Source: Sergeia podlipaevii (lineage: Eukaryota > Euglenozoa > Kinetoplastea > Trypanosomatida > Trypanosomatidae). Taken from it: a DNA stretch of 29,071 nucleotides. A model generated the notes under the pieces. It was not told where the DNA came from and searched no databases. It was given only the letters and a program-made list of their open reading frames with translations. Position 1 is the first letter of the stretch. Each line of letters begins with the position of its first letter. The stretch lies in the NCBI GenBank assembly GCA_030849805.1, contig JASANZ010001979.1, positions 1 through 29,071 on the forward strand. Direction: 5' to 3'. The position numbers and the translations under genes were made by a program. Below are positions 18,187 through 27,046 of the stretch, piece after piece.

Positions 18187-19692
18187 TTACTGCCGATTGG
18201 CAACCTCAGGGTGCACCACCATCCTCAGCATCGCCTCGATCGCAGCATCATTGGCGATAATATTTTGGCGCACGTTATTCGTCTTCAGGATCTGGTCCGT
18301 GATTGAATCTTCCAAGTTCTGCAGCTGCGCATGTATCTCCTGCAAACTCTCTTCTGTCTGACGCTGCGCATCCGCAGCTGCCAGAGCCTGATTGCGAGCC
18401 TCGCTACGCCACATCTCCAACTCACGCGTCATACTGTCGACGTCATCGTGGATCGCCTCAAGAAACTTCCCAAGTGGGTTAGACGCTTTCGTTAAAAGTT
18501 GCAGCTGCTCCCGAAGCTTGCTCAGCTCGCTCTCCCCCATCATGTGTCCTGCATCCCTGCTCCCACTCTTCTTGGAGCTGCGGATAACGATGCCACCATC
18601 GCGCGGTGCATTCAGCGCGGCCTCCTCCTGTGCAAGCCTCGCCGCCTCCTCCTGGCTCCGCTTGGTTTTCAGCGCCTGCTGGCCAAGTGCCCCCTTCACA
18701 GACGCATCCTCGGCCACCGCTGCCGTCGCTGATGAACGCGGCTTCGCGTCAAAACGCTCGGCCACCTTCTGCCAGTCCTCCACCCCCTCGTCTTCTCCGT
18801 CTTCATCCTCCCCGCGGCGTGCCTCACGGATAACTCCAACCGCAGGCGCCGCATCCACCGCGCTGTTCGCCGCTACCACCTCGTGGGTAGGACGGGTGCG
18901 TGGAGGTGCCTTACCAGCAATTGCGGTTGCATTATTTGGGGTTTCTGCAGTGTTGCGGGAAGGCCTACGTCCCTCTTCTCTCTCTTTCTCCTTTTCACGT
19001 TTCTTCTCCTCGTGACGGCGCCGGCGCTCCTCCTCCCTCTCCTTCGCCGCGGCGGAACTGTCCTCTTCACCGTCGCCACTGCTGTTGCGCTTCTTCTCCT
19101 CGTGCCTCCGTCGCCGCTCCTCTTCCTTTTCCTTCTCTCTCTCCTTCTCCTTGTCAGCCTCACGCTCTCTTTCCTTCTCGCGGCGTCGCTTCTCCTCCTT
19201 AGACTTGCGACGCTCTTCATCTTCATCCTTGGCGGCGCTCTTGTCCTCGGAAGCTGGAGCAGCAGGGGCGGCAGGGGCAGCAGCGGCATCTCCTGCGCCT
19301 CCATTGACCTTGGCGACTGCAGCGGCCTTCTTGCTACTAGACAGTGAAGCACACGAGGCCAGCATCTGCAACATCTCATTGGTGTTCTCTGGTTCGTGGC
19401 CAGCGACGATCTTCTGCGGCTTGGCGCTGCACGACTTGCCCGTGGCAGCCTCAATAGCTTCGATCAACAAGCGTAAGAACTCCACCTTGCCTTCCTTATC
19501 CGTGACCTTGGCGCTATCCAGCATGTCTCCCGTGTAAAGCCCTTGAGGAAAGCCAGTGGCCTTCATAAACGACATGACAGCATCGTGGAGAAAGCGGAAG
19601 GGCGGCTTACTAAGCAGCTTTTCTGATAGCTTCGGAGACGTCACGAAGGGGCCTAGCTCCTTGATCGTCTTCTCTATATACTCGGCAGTCAT
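18187..19692 (-). CDS. IFT54: IFT54 (TRAF3IP1/MIP-T3/DYF-11), intraflagellar transport B subunit
   Basis: Predicted 501-aa product from a true ATG. Residues 1-112 form the family's N-terminal calponin-homology-like domain: TSPKLSEKLLSKPPFRFLHD (18-37), TGFPQGLYT (46-54), KVEFLRLLIEAI (69-80) and KPQKIVAGHEPENTNEML (91-108) fit the IFT54 pattern closely. This domain binds tubulin in other organisms. A long charged low-complexity linker (about 145-245, Glu/Arg/Lys) carries a repeated 12-residue block (191-202 and 221-232). Residues about 385-485 are the C-terminal coiled coil that pairs IFT54 with IFT20 in the IFT-B complex. Length is close to what I expect for this family. The protein should be needed for flagellum assembly. 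Spacing to the downstream NEK gene is 1.3 kb. Confidence 0.95.
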   Translation of the reverse strand: MTAEYIEKTIKELGPFVTSPKLSEKLLSKPPFRFLHDAVMSFMKATGFPQGLYTGDMLDSAKVTDKEGKVEFLRLLIEAIEAATGKSCSAKPQKIVAGHEPENTNEMLQMLASCASLSSSKKAAAVAKVNGGAGDAAAAPAAPAAPASEDKSAAKDEDEERRKSKEEKRRREKEREREADKEKEREKEKEEERRRRHEEKKRNSSGDGEEDSSAAAKEREEERRRRHEEKKREKEKEREEGRRPSRNTAETPNNATAIAGKAPPRTRPTHEVVAANSAVDAAPAVGVIREARRGEDEDGEDEGVEDWQKVAERFDAKPRSSATAAVAEDASVKGALGQQALKTKRSQEEAARLAQEEAALNAPRDGGIVIRSSKKSGSRDAGHMMGESELSKLREQLQLLTKASNPLGKFLEAIHDDVDSMTRELEMWRSEARNQALAAADAQRQTEESLQEIHAQLQNLEDSITDQILKTNNVRQNIIANDAAIEAMLRMVVHPEVANRQ

Positions 19693-20453
19693 GATTGCTG
19701 TCTTTTTTCTTTTTCGTTCTTTCGTGCGTTTCTTTTTCCTACTATGTTCTCTCGGCCTTCAACGAATATCGTTGCTTTTGTTGTTTCTTGACGGAAAAAA
19801 AAAGGTTGTATGCACTGAGCAAAAAAAACAAAGCTAACAATGCAGACACGGATAAGAAAAGTAAGGAAGAGGTAGAAAAACCACTTATCTTTTTAAAAAT
19901 AGAAACAGCAACGAGAGTGCGACTCTTGTTGTTCTCGATGTATTTGTGCCTTCAGAAATAGCAAAAAAAAAAATACTGGCTGAGTGTCTGTTCCTTGTCC
20001 TTCTTTCTTTCTCTATATGCTGACCACAAACTCACAAAGCAGATGTCTCCCCCCTCCTCTTTATGGTCTAGATGCGCAAGGAGAAAAGATGACAAAAATG
20101 CTCGCTAGACAAAAAGAAAAGAAGATGTATGTATGTTTGTATATGTATTTATATTTGTGTATATATACCTTAACAGCTGCAGAGAATAATAATAATAAAA
20201 CAATGGAGAAAAGAAAACAATTAAAGAAGAATGTGTAGTTGGAAACAGAAGGGCCCCAACAGGCCCACATGATACGCAGTACTGCATAAAGGGGTGGAGG
20301 AATAGACAGAAGGAAGAATAACCACAATATTATATCTGCATGTGGGTTCGTCTAAAGCAAAACAGTACAAAACAAAACAGAAACACAATCTAATAAATAG
20401 TTTCTATAAAACACACAAGACAGCCAAGACCCAGCGATCCACGCGAGCATATC
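19693..20453. other. Intergenic spacer, IFT54 to small CxxCH gene
   Basis: It holds the IFT54 5' UTR and acceptor and the presumed 3' UTR of the small gene. Short AAT and poly-A tracts; no gene is seen. Confidence 0.55.
19787..19805 (-). promoter_or_regulatory. Predicted trans-splice acceptor, IFT54 gene
   Basis: The coding strand reads CCTTTTTTTTTCCGTCAAG, with AG at 19788-19787, about 94 nt before the start codon. Confidence 0.55.
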
Positions 20454-20861
20454 TCACGTAGATAGAGAGACGAGCGGTCCACGCGCAAAGTAGGTCTCTT
20501 CGCTCGCGCCCAATGCACGAAGTACGCGCACCCAGCACTCGTCTGCCGCTTGATGATGCGCTACGTCAGCTAAAAAGATGTCGCGAGCCCCAGCGAGCAC
20601 CTCCCAGTAGGACCGCATGACGTCCTCAGTAAGATTCGCAACAGCGTGACAGTGTTCGCACATGGGCTCGATAACGTCCGCCGCTGCTTCAGTGGCGGCA
20701 GTACCACGTGCACCACCACTACCCGTTGTTGTTGTGGTTATTGCTGTTGCCGCCTCCTTGCCGCGCCGCATGGCAGAAGAGCCTCCCGTGCGTTCATAAG
20801 GTGTTCTCCTCCCAGGTAAGGGTCGCACTGACCGCGGCGCAAGAGGCTCTCTACCCACCAT
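20454..20861 (-). CDS. Small protein of unknown function with CxxCH motif
   Basis: Predicted 135-aa product from the ATG at 20861; the frame to 20924 starts with TTG. I do not recognise the family. The first 60 residues are low complexity (basic start, then a run of Thr, Gly and Ala). The second half looks like a folded helical domain: MCEHCHAVANLTEDVMRSYW, then WEVLAGARDIFLADVAHH, then CWVRVLRALGASEE. C68-E-H-C71-H72 fits the C-x2-C-H haem c pattern but also fits a zinc knuckle; H102, H103 and C109 could complete a metal site. No signal peptide or membrane segment is seen. A near-ideal splice acceptor lies 67 nt upstream of the start, and the G+C is gene-like, which supports a real gene. Confidence 0.68.
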   Translation of the reverse strand: MVGREPLAPRSVRPLPGRRTPYERTGGSSAMRRGKEAATAITTTTTGSGGARGTAATEAAADVIEPMCEHCHAVANLTEDVMRSYWEVLAGARDIFLADVAHHQAADECWVRVLRALGASEETYFARGPLVSLST

Positions 20862-21376
20862 TGTGTAGAAAACTATAAAATATCTGAGCGGTGAGGCTTT
20901 TGGCCTGTAATAACAAGCAGACAAGAAACTGAGAAAGAAAGAAAAAGAATCTAACCCTCTCTCTCTCCTATTTACTGCAAAGTCTACAATATAAATCTAT
21001 CTATGCATGTATGTATAAATGCAAGTGTCAGCCTTCGCTACTGAGCAAGAGAAACTGATAGAGAAGGGGGGGAGGGGGAGGGGGAGGTGCAAGCACAAAA
21101 GAAAAGACAAAAGTCCATGGTAGAAAGAAACAGCAAAGCACGGCCCTTTCATTATAGTCTGGCAAAAATGAACAGTGTACATAGTTGCTAAATAGTTCCA
21201 ACACAACGCATTAACGCTTCCACTTCTTTGGTAACGGAGGCTTTTTTTTTCTTTTAGTCAAACACTACACGTGAAACAACAACAACAACACACACAGGCA
21301 CACACATCCCTTTCCCCACACTGTGTAGAGACGTTGAGGGAGGGAGAACACGGCACTCCGCTCTTCTTCCCTCATT
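20862..21376. other. Intergenic spacer, small CxxCH gene to peroxidase-like gene
   Basis: It contains the clean acceptor at 20929-20950, a short (CT) run, a G-rich run near 21066-21087 (GGGGGGGAGGGGGAGGGGGAGG) and a (CAA)n run near 21278. No gene is seen. Confidence 0.55.
20929..20950 (-). promoter_or_regulatory. Predicted trans-splice acceptor, small CxxCH gene
   Basis: An almost pure pyrimidine tract (TTCTTTTTCTTTCTTTCTC) runs straight into AG at 20930-20929, 67 nt before the ATG at 20861. It is one of the cleanest acceptors in the window and supports this small gene. Confidence 0.7.
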
Positions 21377-22555
21377 CTATACTGAAACCTCAGGATCAGA
21401 ATACACGCGAAGACGACGGAAGTTGCTCTCAATCATCTTTATAAAAGCCGTTTCGAAGTGCCCCCTCCACGCGTCCTCATCCTTCGCAAAAGTTTCCACT
21501 ATCGCACGCCACTTTTTGTTTTGCAGCATCGCATCCACCTCGGACTTGTTAATCACACTCTGGCGCTTCTTGCTATGAACCACTGTGTATGTACACACCA
21601 TAGAAGTTGGAAGGTGCTTTACGTCCTTACTGTCCTCCGTGCGCTGCACCTCTAAAGGGAAAAACTTCTTCTCATTTTCTAACAAAAACTTGTAATACTG
21701 ATTGCTAAGTGTGTAGCGCCGGCCGATATGTGTGACCCCATCCAGCCCGCTCACGTTCTCGTGAAATTCACCAACGCTGTGGCATGCCATGAGCGCGACA
21801 CACTCCTCATCCGTAAGGTCGCCTAGAGCATGTAGAATGGTCGGGATAGAGAAGATCTTCTGCCCTGGGATGACAGCAATATTGCGACTCGGCGCCACGT
21901 CCGTATCGTTGCGGCCCCACCGCCACGTTTCCAGCACTCGCTCGTATGGTCCGTTGAGGTACTTGAGGCCCGCTATCGCGTAGAGCGACGTGAGGTCCTC
22001 CATGGTTGCATGAAAGGTATTGGCCAAGTAATTGAGAGTGCCAGCAATCTCAGCTAAACCATCGACTACAGCACATGACTCGTCGGTGGTGTCAGCGGGA
22101 AAGCCCGCGCGACGGGCGGCGAGCACAAAAACGACGCGCAAACTTGTAGCAGCGAACTCCGGCTTGAACTCAAAGCTTTTCGTGGCGGCCTCGATGACTG
22201 CGTGCTTTGAAAACTTTGCCTTCAACTTGCTCTCGTCTACTTCGACGAAGCGACCCGCAAGAATACCAGCAGCAAGGCAGCCCGCACACATCAAGAGAAG
22301 CCAGGTATGGTTCATGTGCTCCCACGACTTGAACGGGTTCGCCTCCTGGCCAACGGCACGACCAGGGCCTACATTAGGTGGTGCAGTGAAGCAATTCTTG
22401 TGCGCCGCGGCTCCCGCTCTCGGGCTGCCTGCAGAAGTGGAGCAGCTACGTGAAGGGGAGGTGAGAGTTACATTATAGCAGCGCAGTTGAGAGCCTAGCG
22501 CCGCCATAGTGCCACAGCGCACTAGAGAGAATCTCCTGGTAGAATTACAGAACAT
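21377..22555 (-). CDS. Class I haem peroxidase-like protein, catalytic residues lost (pseudoperoxidase type)
   Basis: Predicted 392-aa product from a true ATG. The N-terminus is Arg/Ser-rich and mitochondrial-like, followed by one hydrophobic segment (about 83-103), matching the membrane-anchored mitochondrial peroxidases of trypanosomatids. The class I cytochrome c/ascorbate peroxidase fold is recognisable: MEDLTSLYAIAGLKYLNGP, WRWGRND, LTDEECVALMACHSVGEFH and LSNQYYKFLLENE. Compared with yeast cytochrome c peroxidase, distal Arg48/Trp51/His52 become V144/A147/R148, Trp191 becomes T275 and Asp235 becomes S318. Only the proximal His (H259) stays. Normal hydrogen peroxide chemistry is therefore unlikely. 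Leishmania major has a described pseudoperoxidase linked to peroxynitrite protection (from memory), and this is probably its orthologue. Haem binding may persist through H259. Confidence 0.88.
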   Translation of the reverse strand: MFCNSTRRFSLVRCGTMAALGSQLRCYNVTLTSPSRSCSTSAGSPRAGAAAHKNCFTAPPNVGPGRAVGQEANPFKSWEHMNHTWLLLMCAGCLAAGILAGRFVEVDESKLKAKFSKHAVIEAATKSFEFKPEFAATSLRVVFVLAARRAGFPADTTDESCAVVDGLAEIAGTLNYLANTFHATMEDLTSLYAIAGLKYLNGPYERVLETWRWGRNDTDVAPSRNIAVIPGQKIFSIPTILHALGDLTDEECVALMACHSVGEFHENVSGLDGVTHIGRRYTLSNQYYKFLLENEKKFFPLEVQRTEDSKDVKHLPTSMVCTYTVVHSKKRQSVINKSEVDAMLQNKKWRAIVETFAKDEDAWRGHFETAFIKMIESNFRRLRVYSDPEVSV

Positions 22556-23371
22556 CCCAGTTGAGCGTCGGTGTCTCTTAGTCTTTGATACTTTCTGCTA
22601 AGCCTCTGAGAGAAAGAAAGAAAGAAAGGGGGGAGTTGAAAGTTTTTTTTGTTAATGGCACAACACACTCCTCCCTCAGTCTAATGCGTTACGTGTTTCT
22701 CGATGACCTCTGATGTGTGCTTTTCTTTTTTAAAAAAGACCTTTATTGTGATCAATTTTCTGTGACAAACAATGGCAGTATGTAAGAGTGCCCTTCTGCT
22801 TTCATCGTTTCGTCGAAGAATAGCAGCAACAACAAAAAGATATGAGAAAAAGAAGGCATCATGAAGAGACGTGCGCAGTATGTATACATGAGTGTGTACA
22901 GAGCAAGTGCGGAATGAGGAATAGCAATCATAAGAACGACAATATGTTAAACAGGCATGCAGAGTAGTCATCAAAACAGCCATTGAGCGAATCGTGACAG
23001 TTTGTATAACATGCTGAAAGAGGTGCAAAAAGTAGTAAAAGACAGATAAAAAGTAAGAACTAAAAAAACTGTATGTCCTGCAGGGGAGCAAACATATAAA
23101 TGCAAGACGAACCTCTAGCAGACAGCAATCGCAACCGATATCACTCCACCTTGTCTCTCTCTAAATCAGGCATACGCAATCGCAAAAAGAAAGAAAAGCA
23201 ACAACTCAGCCACACACACACACATCCGTCAAAAAAAAAAAAAAAAAAATCATCACATAAATAGATAAACAAAACCTGCATCTACAGCTTAGAAATTGTG
23301 TCTCTCGATATCCTCAATAAAGAATGCGCCAGGAAAATAAAAACAATAGACCTCCAGATAAACAGTGAACT
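22556..23371. other. Intergenic spacer, peroxidase-like gene to WD40 gene
   Basis: It holds the peroxidase-like 5' UTR and acceptor and the presumed 3' UTR of the WD40 gene, with a long A run near 23231-23249 and (CA)n near 23213. A 136-aa minus-strand frame begins with TTG and is not supported. Confidence 0.55.
22606..22634 (-). promoter_or_regulatory. Predicted trans-splice acceptor, peroxidase-like gene
   Basis: CCCCCCTTTCTTTCTTTCTT then TCTCTCAG on the coding strand, with AG at 22607-22606, gives a 5' UTR of about 50 nt. It is clean and well placed for the ATG at 22555. Confidence 0.7.
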
Positions 23372-26194
23372 CTATTGCGCCCGTTGACCAACCACGGCAT
23401 CCATGAATTCATCGCACACATCCAGAATTTCTTGAAGACGCTCATCGCCGTCTTTCTTGGCTGAGATCTCGACGAGGTCCTCCACACTAAAGGAAAAATC
23501 TCGTACTGTCGTAAGACAGTAGCGACGCACCAGATCGAGTTGCGAGCTCAGCGTCAGCCCATCAAGCAAACCCGCCCACGTCTCAAGAACATCTTCACAG
23601 GTGGAGTCAAGCAAGTCGAGAATCCTCTCCATTACCACCGGGAGGGCCGCCATATGGCTGTCCACAGCCACGTTTTCGCACTCAAGCTGGACACGAAGAA
23701 GCACCGCAAGGAAGCCATGAGCCGTTTGAAGTGCGGTACCAGCGCGGCGCAGTTGCGGGACGCTGAAGTGGTCTAACTCACCCAGCTCATCCAAGTCGCT
23801 TGAGATGGTCTGTGCGGCTCTACAAATGCGATCCACCACGGCAAAGAGCACCGCCTCAATCTGGCAAACATTAGGAAAGCGAGCAAAGGCTTCGACGCAC
23901 TGCACACTCACCCAGAAGAAAGTGACATAGCTAGAGTCTGCGGTGAGACATCTCAGGAAAATGGTGAGAGGTTCCACTGCAAGCCATCCGAACATGCCTG
24001 GGAGTTGCTGCTGAATACAACGACCTTGATAGTTGTTCACACACGCAATCACCTCTTTGTAGTTGCTCACACCGAGCCGACGAATCTCTAGCTGAGTACA
24101 CACGGCATCTCTGGCAGCGTCGAGATCTCCAAAGAAGCGTTCCTCAAGACGCCGCGCGAAGCGAGAAGAGAGACCGGCAGTAAGCAGAGGCTCCTGTGCA
24201 GCGCTAAGGATGGACTTGGAGAGAGCTGTCCCTGACGGGGATGGCGGCAGGTCGGCAAGCATAGAAAGCACAAACTTAACGAACTTTTCGCCTGCCTCGA
24301 AGCGGCGCTCCAGAAGCATCCGCACAATCGCGCACACAATGTTGCTGTCAATCAGCTCAAAGCTATCGGGATGACCAGACAGAAGCGCAAGAGCCTCACG
24401 CACGCCGCTCTCCACGCGATCCACGTCACCGCTGGCCAGAACGCGATGAAGCAGCATGTTCAATCGCAGCGACTCTAGTCTACGTATATCTCCAGGGTCT
24501 GGACGCTGCAACTGCCTAATACAGTCTAAAGGTGTGGTTGTGCATAGGCGCTGAGTGGTGCGATCGAGCTGGAGAAGAAAGATAGTACGCGCATCCGCCA
24601 GTGAGAGCAGCCCTGAGGTGCCCTCGCTGCTCTTGCCGACGGCACCTTCCTTCCGCGATGACTGTTGGAGATAGTCGCCAGAGCTAGAGGAAGACAACAG
24701 AGCATCGTAGTCTACAACCGGGGTCTTGTTAACGTCCATGAGTGAGACAAGTCGTGCGGCAATACTGACATCGCCCCTATTGAAGCGCTCCTCAGCGCAG
24801 TCCGCGAGTAAGCGAAAGGCTTCCCCCAACCTGCGTGTGTAGATGCAGCCGCACGCCTGCGCTTCCGCGGCCTCTAGGGCAGCCACGCGATCCACCGCAT
24901 CGCCGCTCCCCACTGCAGTTGCGAGGGCAAAGCTGTTGGCGCCGCCGCCACTGACACCCAGAGCAGCCGCGTTTGTTGAAACCGATGAAAGACCAAGTGT
25001 GCTGCTGCCACTACGGGGGGCTAATGACATCATGGCAGGCGCAGTCAGCCCTGCCAAGGTCACATGACCACCCTGCGTCACACCCAGCGCTCGCTGCTCC
25101 ACGTAGGTCTTGGTGGTTGCCAGGTCAGTAACGGGGCTCTCGTATTGGGCACGACCCACACAAAATGTTGGTGGGCACCGGAGATTCCACAACGACACAG
25201 ACCCATCCGTGCCGGCAGTGGCGAGAAGATCCGAATTAAGACCGAGCCAACGAACGGAAAGAACGTCGCCCTGCAGGGACGCCACTGTCTGCACTGGCAA
25301 AGTAGTGTGTCGCACGTCATACACAGAGAAGGTGCCGTCCGAGGAAGAAGTAGCGAAAGCAAAGGACATCAGATTGCAAAAGTCGCCAGAGGTCACCATG
25401 TAGCCCGGACTAGTGGCAAACTGAATGCCATTTCGGCCGCCTCCTGCACCACGTGTATCAGCAAGCATGAGGCTCCCATCATACGTACCTGTGAGCAAGA
25501 CATGGTCACTCTGAGGTGACCAAGTGACAAACATCACTGGTGTAGCGGCCTCTGCGTTGCGGTGCGGGTGCCACGTGGCAGTTGGCAACGGGCCGCCAGC
25601 AAGATCCCACGTGTATGCTTGCGTACCCACAGCGCCGGCAACGTGACTGCGATTGACACTTCGATTTGCACACAGACTGCGCACTAGAGTAGTGGCTGCG
25701 TGTGTGCCTGGTGCAACGATGATATCTCCGACAGGTGGCAGTGTACTCCCGCTCGTTGTGAGCGCTCCGCATGCCTCAAAAAGTCCACTAGCGTGACTAG
25801 CGGTGTGCACAGGTGCGTCCGCCACAAGGACCGTGCCGCGACTGCAGCCAACCAGCAGCAGATCATCACACCATTCAACAGACGTCGCGCGTGTTCCAGG
25901 CGGCATGTCCAGCCAGCGCATGCGTGGCGCAGCGCTGATCGTCGGCTCATCTTCAGCGAGGGGCATTAATCCCACGGAACTCGCCCCGCACATGGGCCCT
26001 AGTGAAACTGCTAAAGCATTCTCGGTGTCATGTAAAGCAAGGCGAGATGCGGTGAACAGACTACCTGGTGCTGCCAGGGGACTACTAGCCACAACAAGAT
26101 CGCTATGGTTTCTAAGAAGACCGCGCAGCTGCTCAGGCTTCCGCCAATTGGAAGAGGAGATGTAAGCTTGAAAGTTAACTATACTTTGATCCAT
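23372..26194 (-). CDS. WD40 beta-propeller plus helical-domain protein, function unknown
   Basis: Predicted 940-aa product from the ATG at 26194; the frame to 26278 starts with TTG. The N-terminal 380 residues contain WD40-type blades: SVEWCDDLLLVGCSRGTVLV (about 105-124), FVTWSPQSDHVLLTGTYDGS (222-241), FATSSSDGTFSVYDVR (280-295) and VLSVRWL...LLATAGTDGSVSLWNLR (311-339). A Gly/Ser/Ala-rich linker follows, and from about 460 onward the sequence is long helices without membrane segments, consistent with an alpha-solenoid. A propeller followed by a solenoid is the layout of coat, nucleoporin, IFT and tethering-complex subunits, so a scaffold role is a reasonable guess. I could not match it to a named protein; COPII Sec31-like, nucleoporin-like or tether subunits are alternatives. 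No enzyme motif is seen. Confidence 0.85.
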   Translation of the reverse strand: MDQSIVNFQAYISSSNWRKPEQLRGLLRNHSDLVVASSPLAAPGSLFTASRLALHDTENALAVSLGPMCGASSVGLMPLAEDEPTISAAPRMRWLDMPPGTRATSVEWCDDLLLVGCSRGTVLVADAPVHTASHASGLFEACGALTTSGSTLPPVGDIIVAPGTHAATTLVRSLCANRSVNRSHVAGAVGTQAYTWDLAGGPLPTATWHPHRNAEAATPVMFVTWSPQSDHVLLTGTYDGSLMLADTRGAGGGRNGIQFATSPGYMVTSGDFCNLMSFAFATSSSDGTFSVYDVRHTTLPVQTVASLQGDVLSVRWLGLNSDLLATAGTDGSVSLWNLRCPPTFCVGRAQYESPVTDLATTKTYVEQRALGVTQGGHVTLAGLTAPAMMSLAPRSGSSTLGLSSVSTNAAALGVSGGGANSFALATAVGSGDAVDRVAALEAAEAQACGCIYTRRLGEAFRLLADCAEERFNRGDVSIAARLVSLMDVNKTPVVDYDALLSSSSSGDYLQQSSRKEGAVGKSSEGTSGLLSLADARTIFLLQLDRTTQRLCTTTPLDCIRQLQRPDPGDIRRLESLRLNMLLHRVLASGDVDRVESGVREALALLSGHPDSFELIDSNIVCAIVRMLLERRFEAGEKFVKFVLSMLADLPPSPSGTALSKSILSAAQEPLLTAGLSSRFARRLEERFFGDLDAARDAVCTQLEIRRLGVSNYKEVIACVNNYQGRCIQQQLPGMFGWLAVEPLTIFLRCLTADSSYVTFFWVSVQCVEAFARFPNVCQIEAVLFAVVDRICRAAQTISSDLDELGELDHFSVPQLRRAGTALQTAHGFLAVLLRVQLECENVAVDSHMAALPVVMERILDLLDSTCEDVLETWAGLLDGLTLSSQLDLVRRYCLTTVRDFSFSVEDLVEISAKKDGDERLQEILDVCDEFMDAVVGQRAQ

Positions 26195-26241
26195 TTTTGC
26201 AATACACGCCCACACACGTGTCTTCACTTCCGCTAGTACGT

Positions 26242-26299
26242 CTAAAAGGAGATAAGAACAGACTATCAGAAGAAACAAAGAGGAGGGTGGAAAGAACAG
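26242..26299 (-). promoter_or_regulatory. Predicted trans-splice acceptor(s), WD40 gene
   Basis: A long pyrimidine-rich region on the coding strand (CCACCCTCCTCTTTGTTTCT) has two good AGs, at 26264-26263 (CTGATAG) and 26243-26242 (CTCCTTTTAG). Both lie upstream of the ATG at 26194 and downstream of the TTG at 26278. A transcript starting here would exclude the TTG extension. Confidence 0.6.
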
Positions 26300-26394
26300 T
26301 GGCCACAGCCAAAAAAAAAAAAATCTTAGCGCAATATTCTTGCCTAATTCGCTGAAGCTTCCTCTTCAGAGAGCAGTGGTCCACACCTCCAGTC

Positions 26395-26419
26395 AAAGAA
26401 AGAAAGAAAGAAAGAAAGA
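26395..26419. repeat. (AAAG)n tetranucleotide repeat
   Basis: Perfect AAAG units upstream of the WD40 gene; they read as CTTT on the transcribed strand and could extend the pyrimidine signal. Confidence 0.9.
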
Positions 26420-26786
26420 GAAAAAAAAGAACAAGTAAGAAATATTGATAGACAAGAAACTGAACACATACACAGATATACTGCTGTCATCAGTGCCACG
26501 CATTTAGAGAGCTGTGTTTGGTCGTAGTAATATGCTTTTTTGTTTTTGTTTTGCTTTTCCTTAAGTGCGTAAAAAAAAATAAAAATAAACAAACTATTAA
26601 TTGCAGGCTCAATTGCAAACAAACAAACGAAAAAAAAAAAAATTCCATCTTCCCTTCAAGAAGCACATACACGCACATACGCACATGCACATACACACCT
26701 GGCAACAAAGCGACGGAGTTACCAGATACAAACGTATGAAAAGAACAAAGGCAGTATGTATCAAAAAGCTCTGCTGAAGTACTCCA

Positions 26787-26821
26787 GAAAGAAAGAAAGA
26801 AAGAAAAAAAGAAAGAAAAAA
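26787..26821. repeat. (AAAG)n tetranucleotide repeat, second copy
   Basis: A second AAAG array about 370 bases from the first, with an A-run interruption. Confidence 0.9.
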
Positions 26822-26977
26822 AAAATAGAGAGCAAAAGAGCCTGCAAAAAAAGAAAAAATTGTGTATATGTATACAACAGGAAGACATCTACAGCGCTTT
26901 ATGCAGAGTGCATATTCTGTAGATGAGTATAGGTAGCTGTGTAATCCCCAGTGATGCCATCCTCCTTCAACACCCAC

Positions 26978-26987
<10 letters not shown>

Positions 26988-27021
<34 letters not shown>

Positions 27022-27046
27022 TATTATTAATAATAATAATAATATT
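26988..27046. repeat. Compound (TA)n-(AAT)n microsatellite
   Basis: A TA run of about 29 bases is followed by imperfect AAT/TTA units. Confidence 0.95.

Noticed and set aside
18392..19015. 207-aa plus-strand frame opposite IFT54
   Set aside because: Ser/Ala/Leu-rich shadow of the charged IFT54 linker.
22681..23091. 136-aa minus-strand frame between the peroxidase-like and WD40 genes
   Set aside because: TTG start, no domain, and it lies where the WD40 3' UTR is expected.
26195..26278. 28-residue hydrophobic extension of the WD40 frame (would look like a signal peptide)
   Set aside because: It begins with TTG and lies upstream of or across the predicted splice acceptors, so it is not in the mature mRNA.
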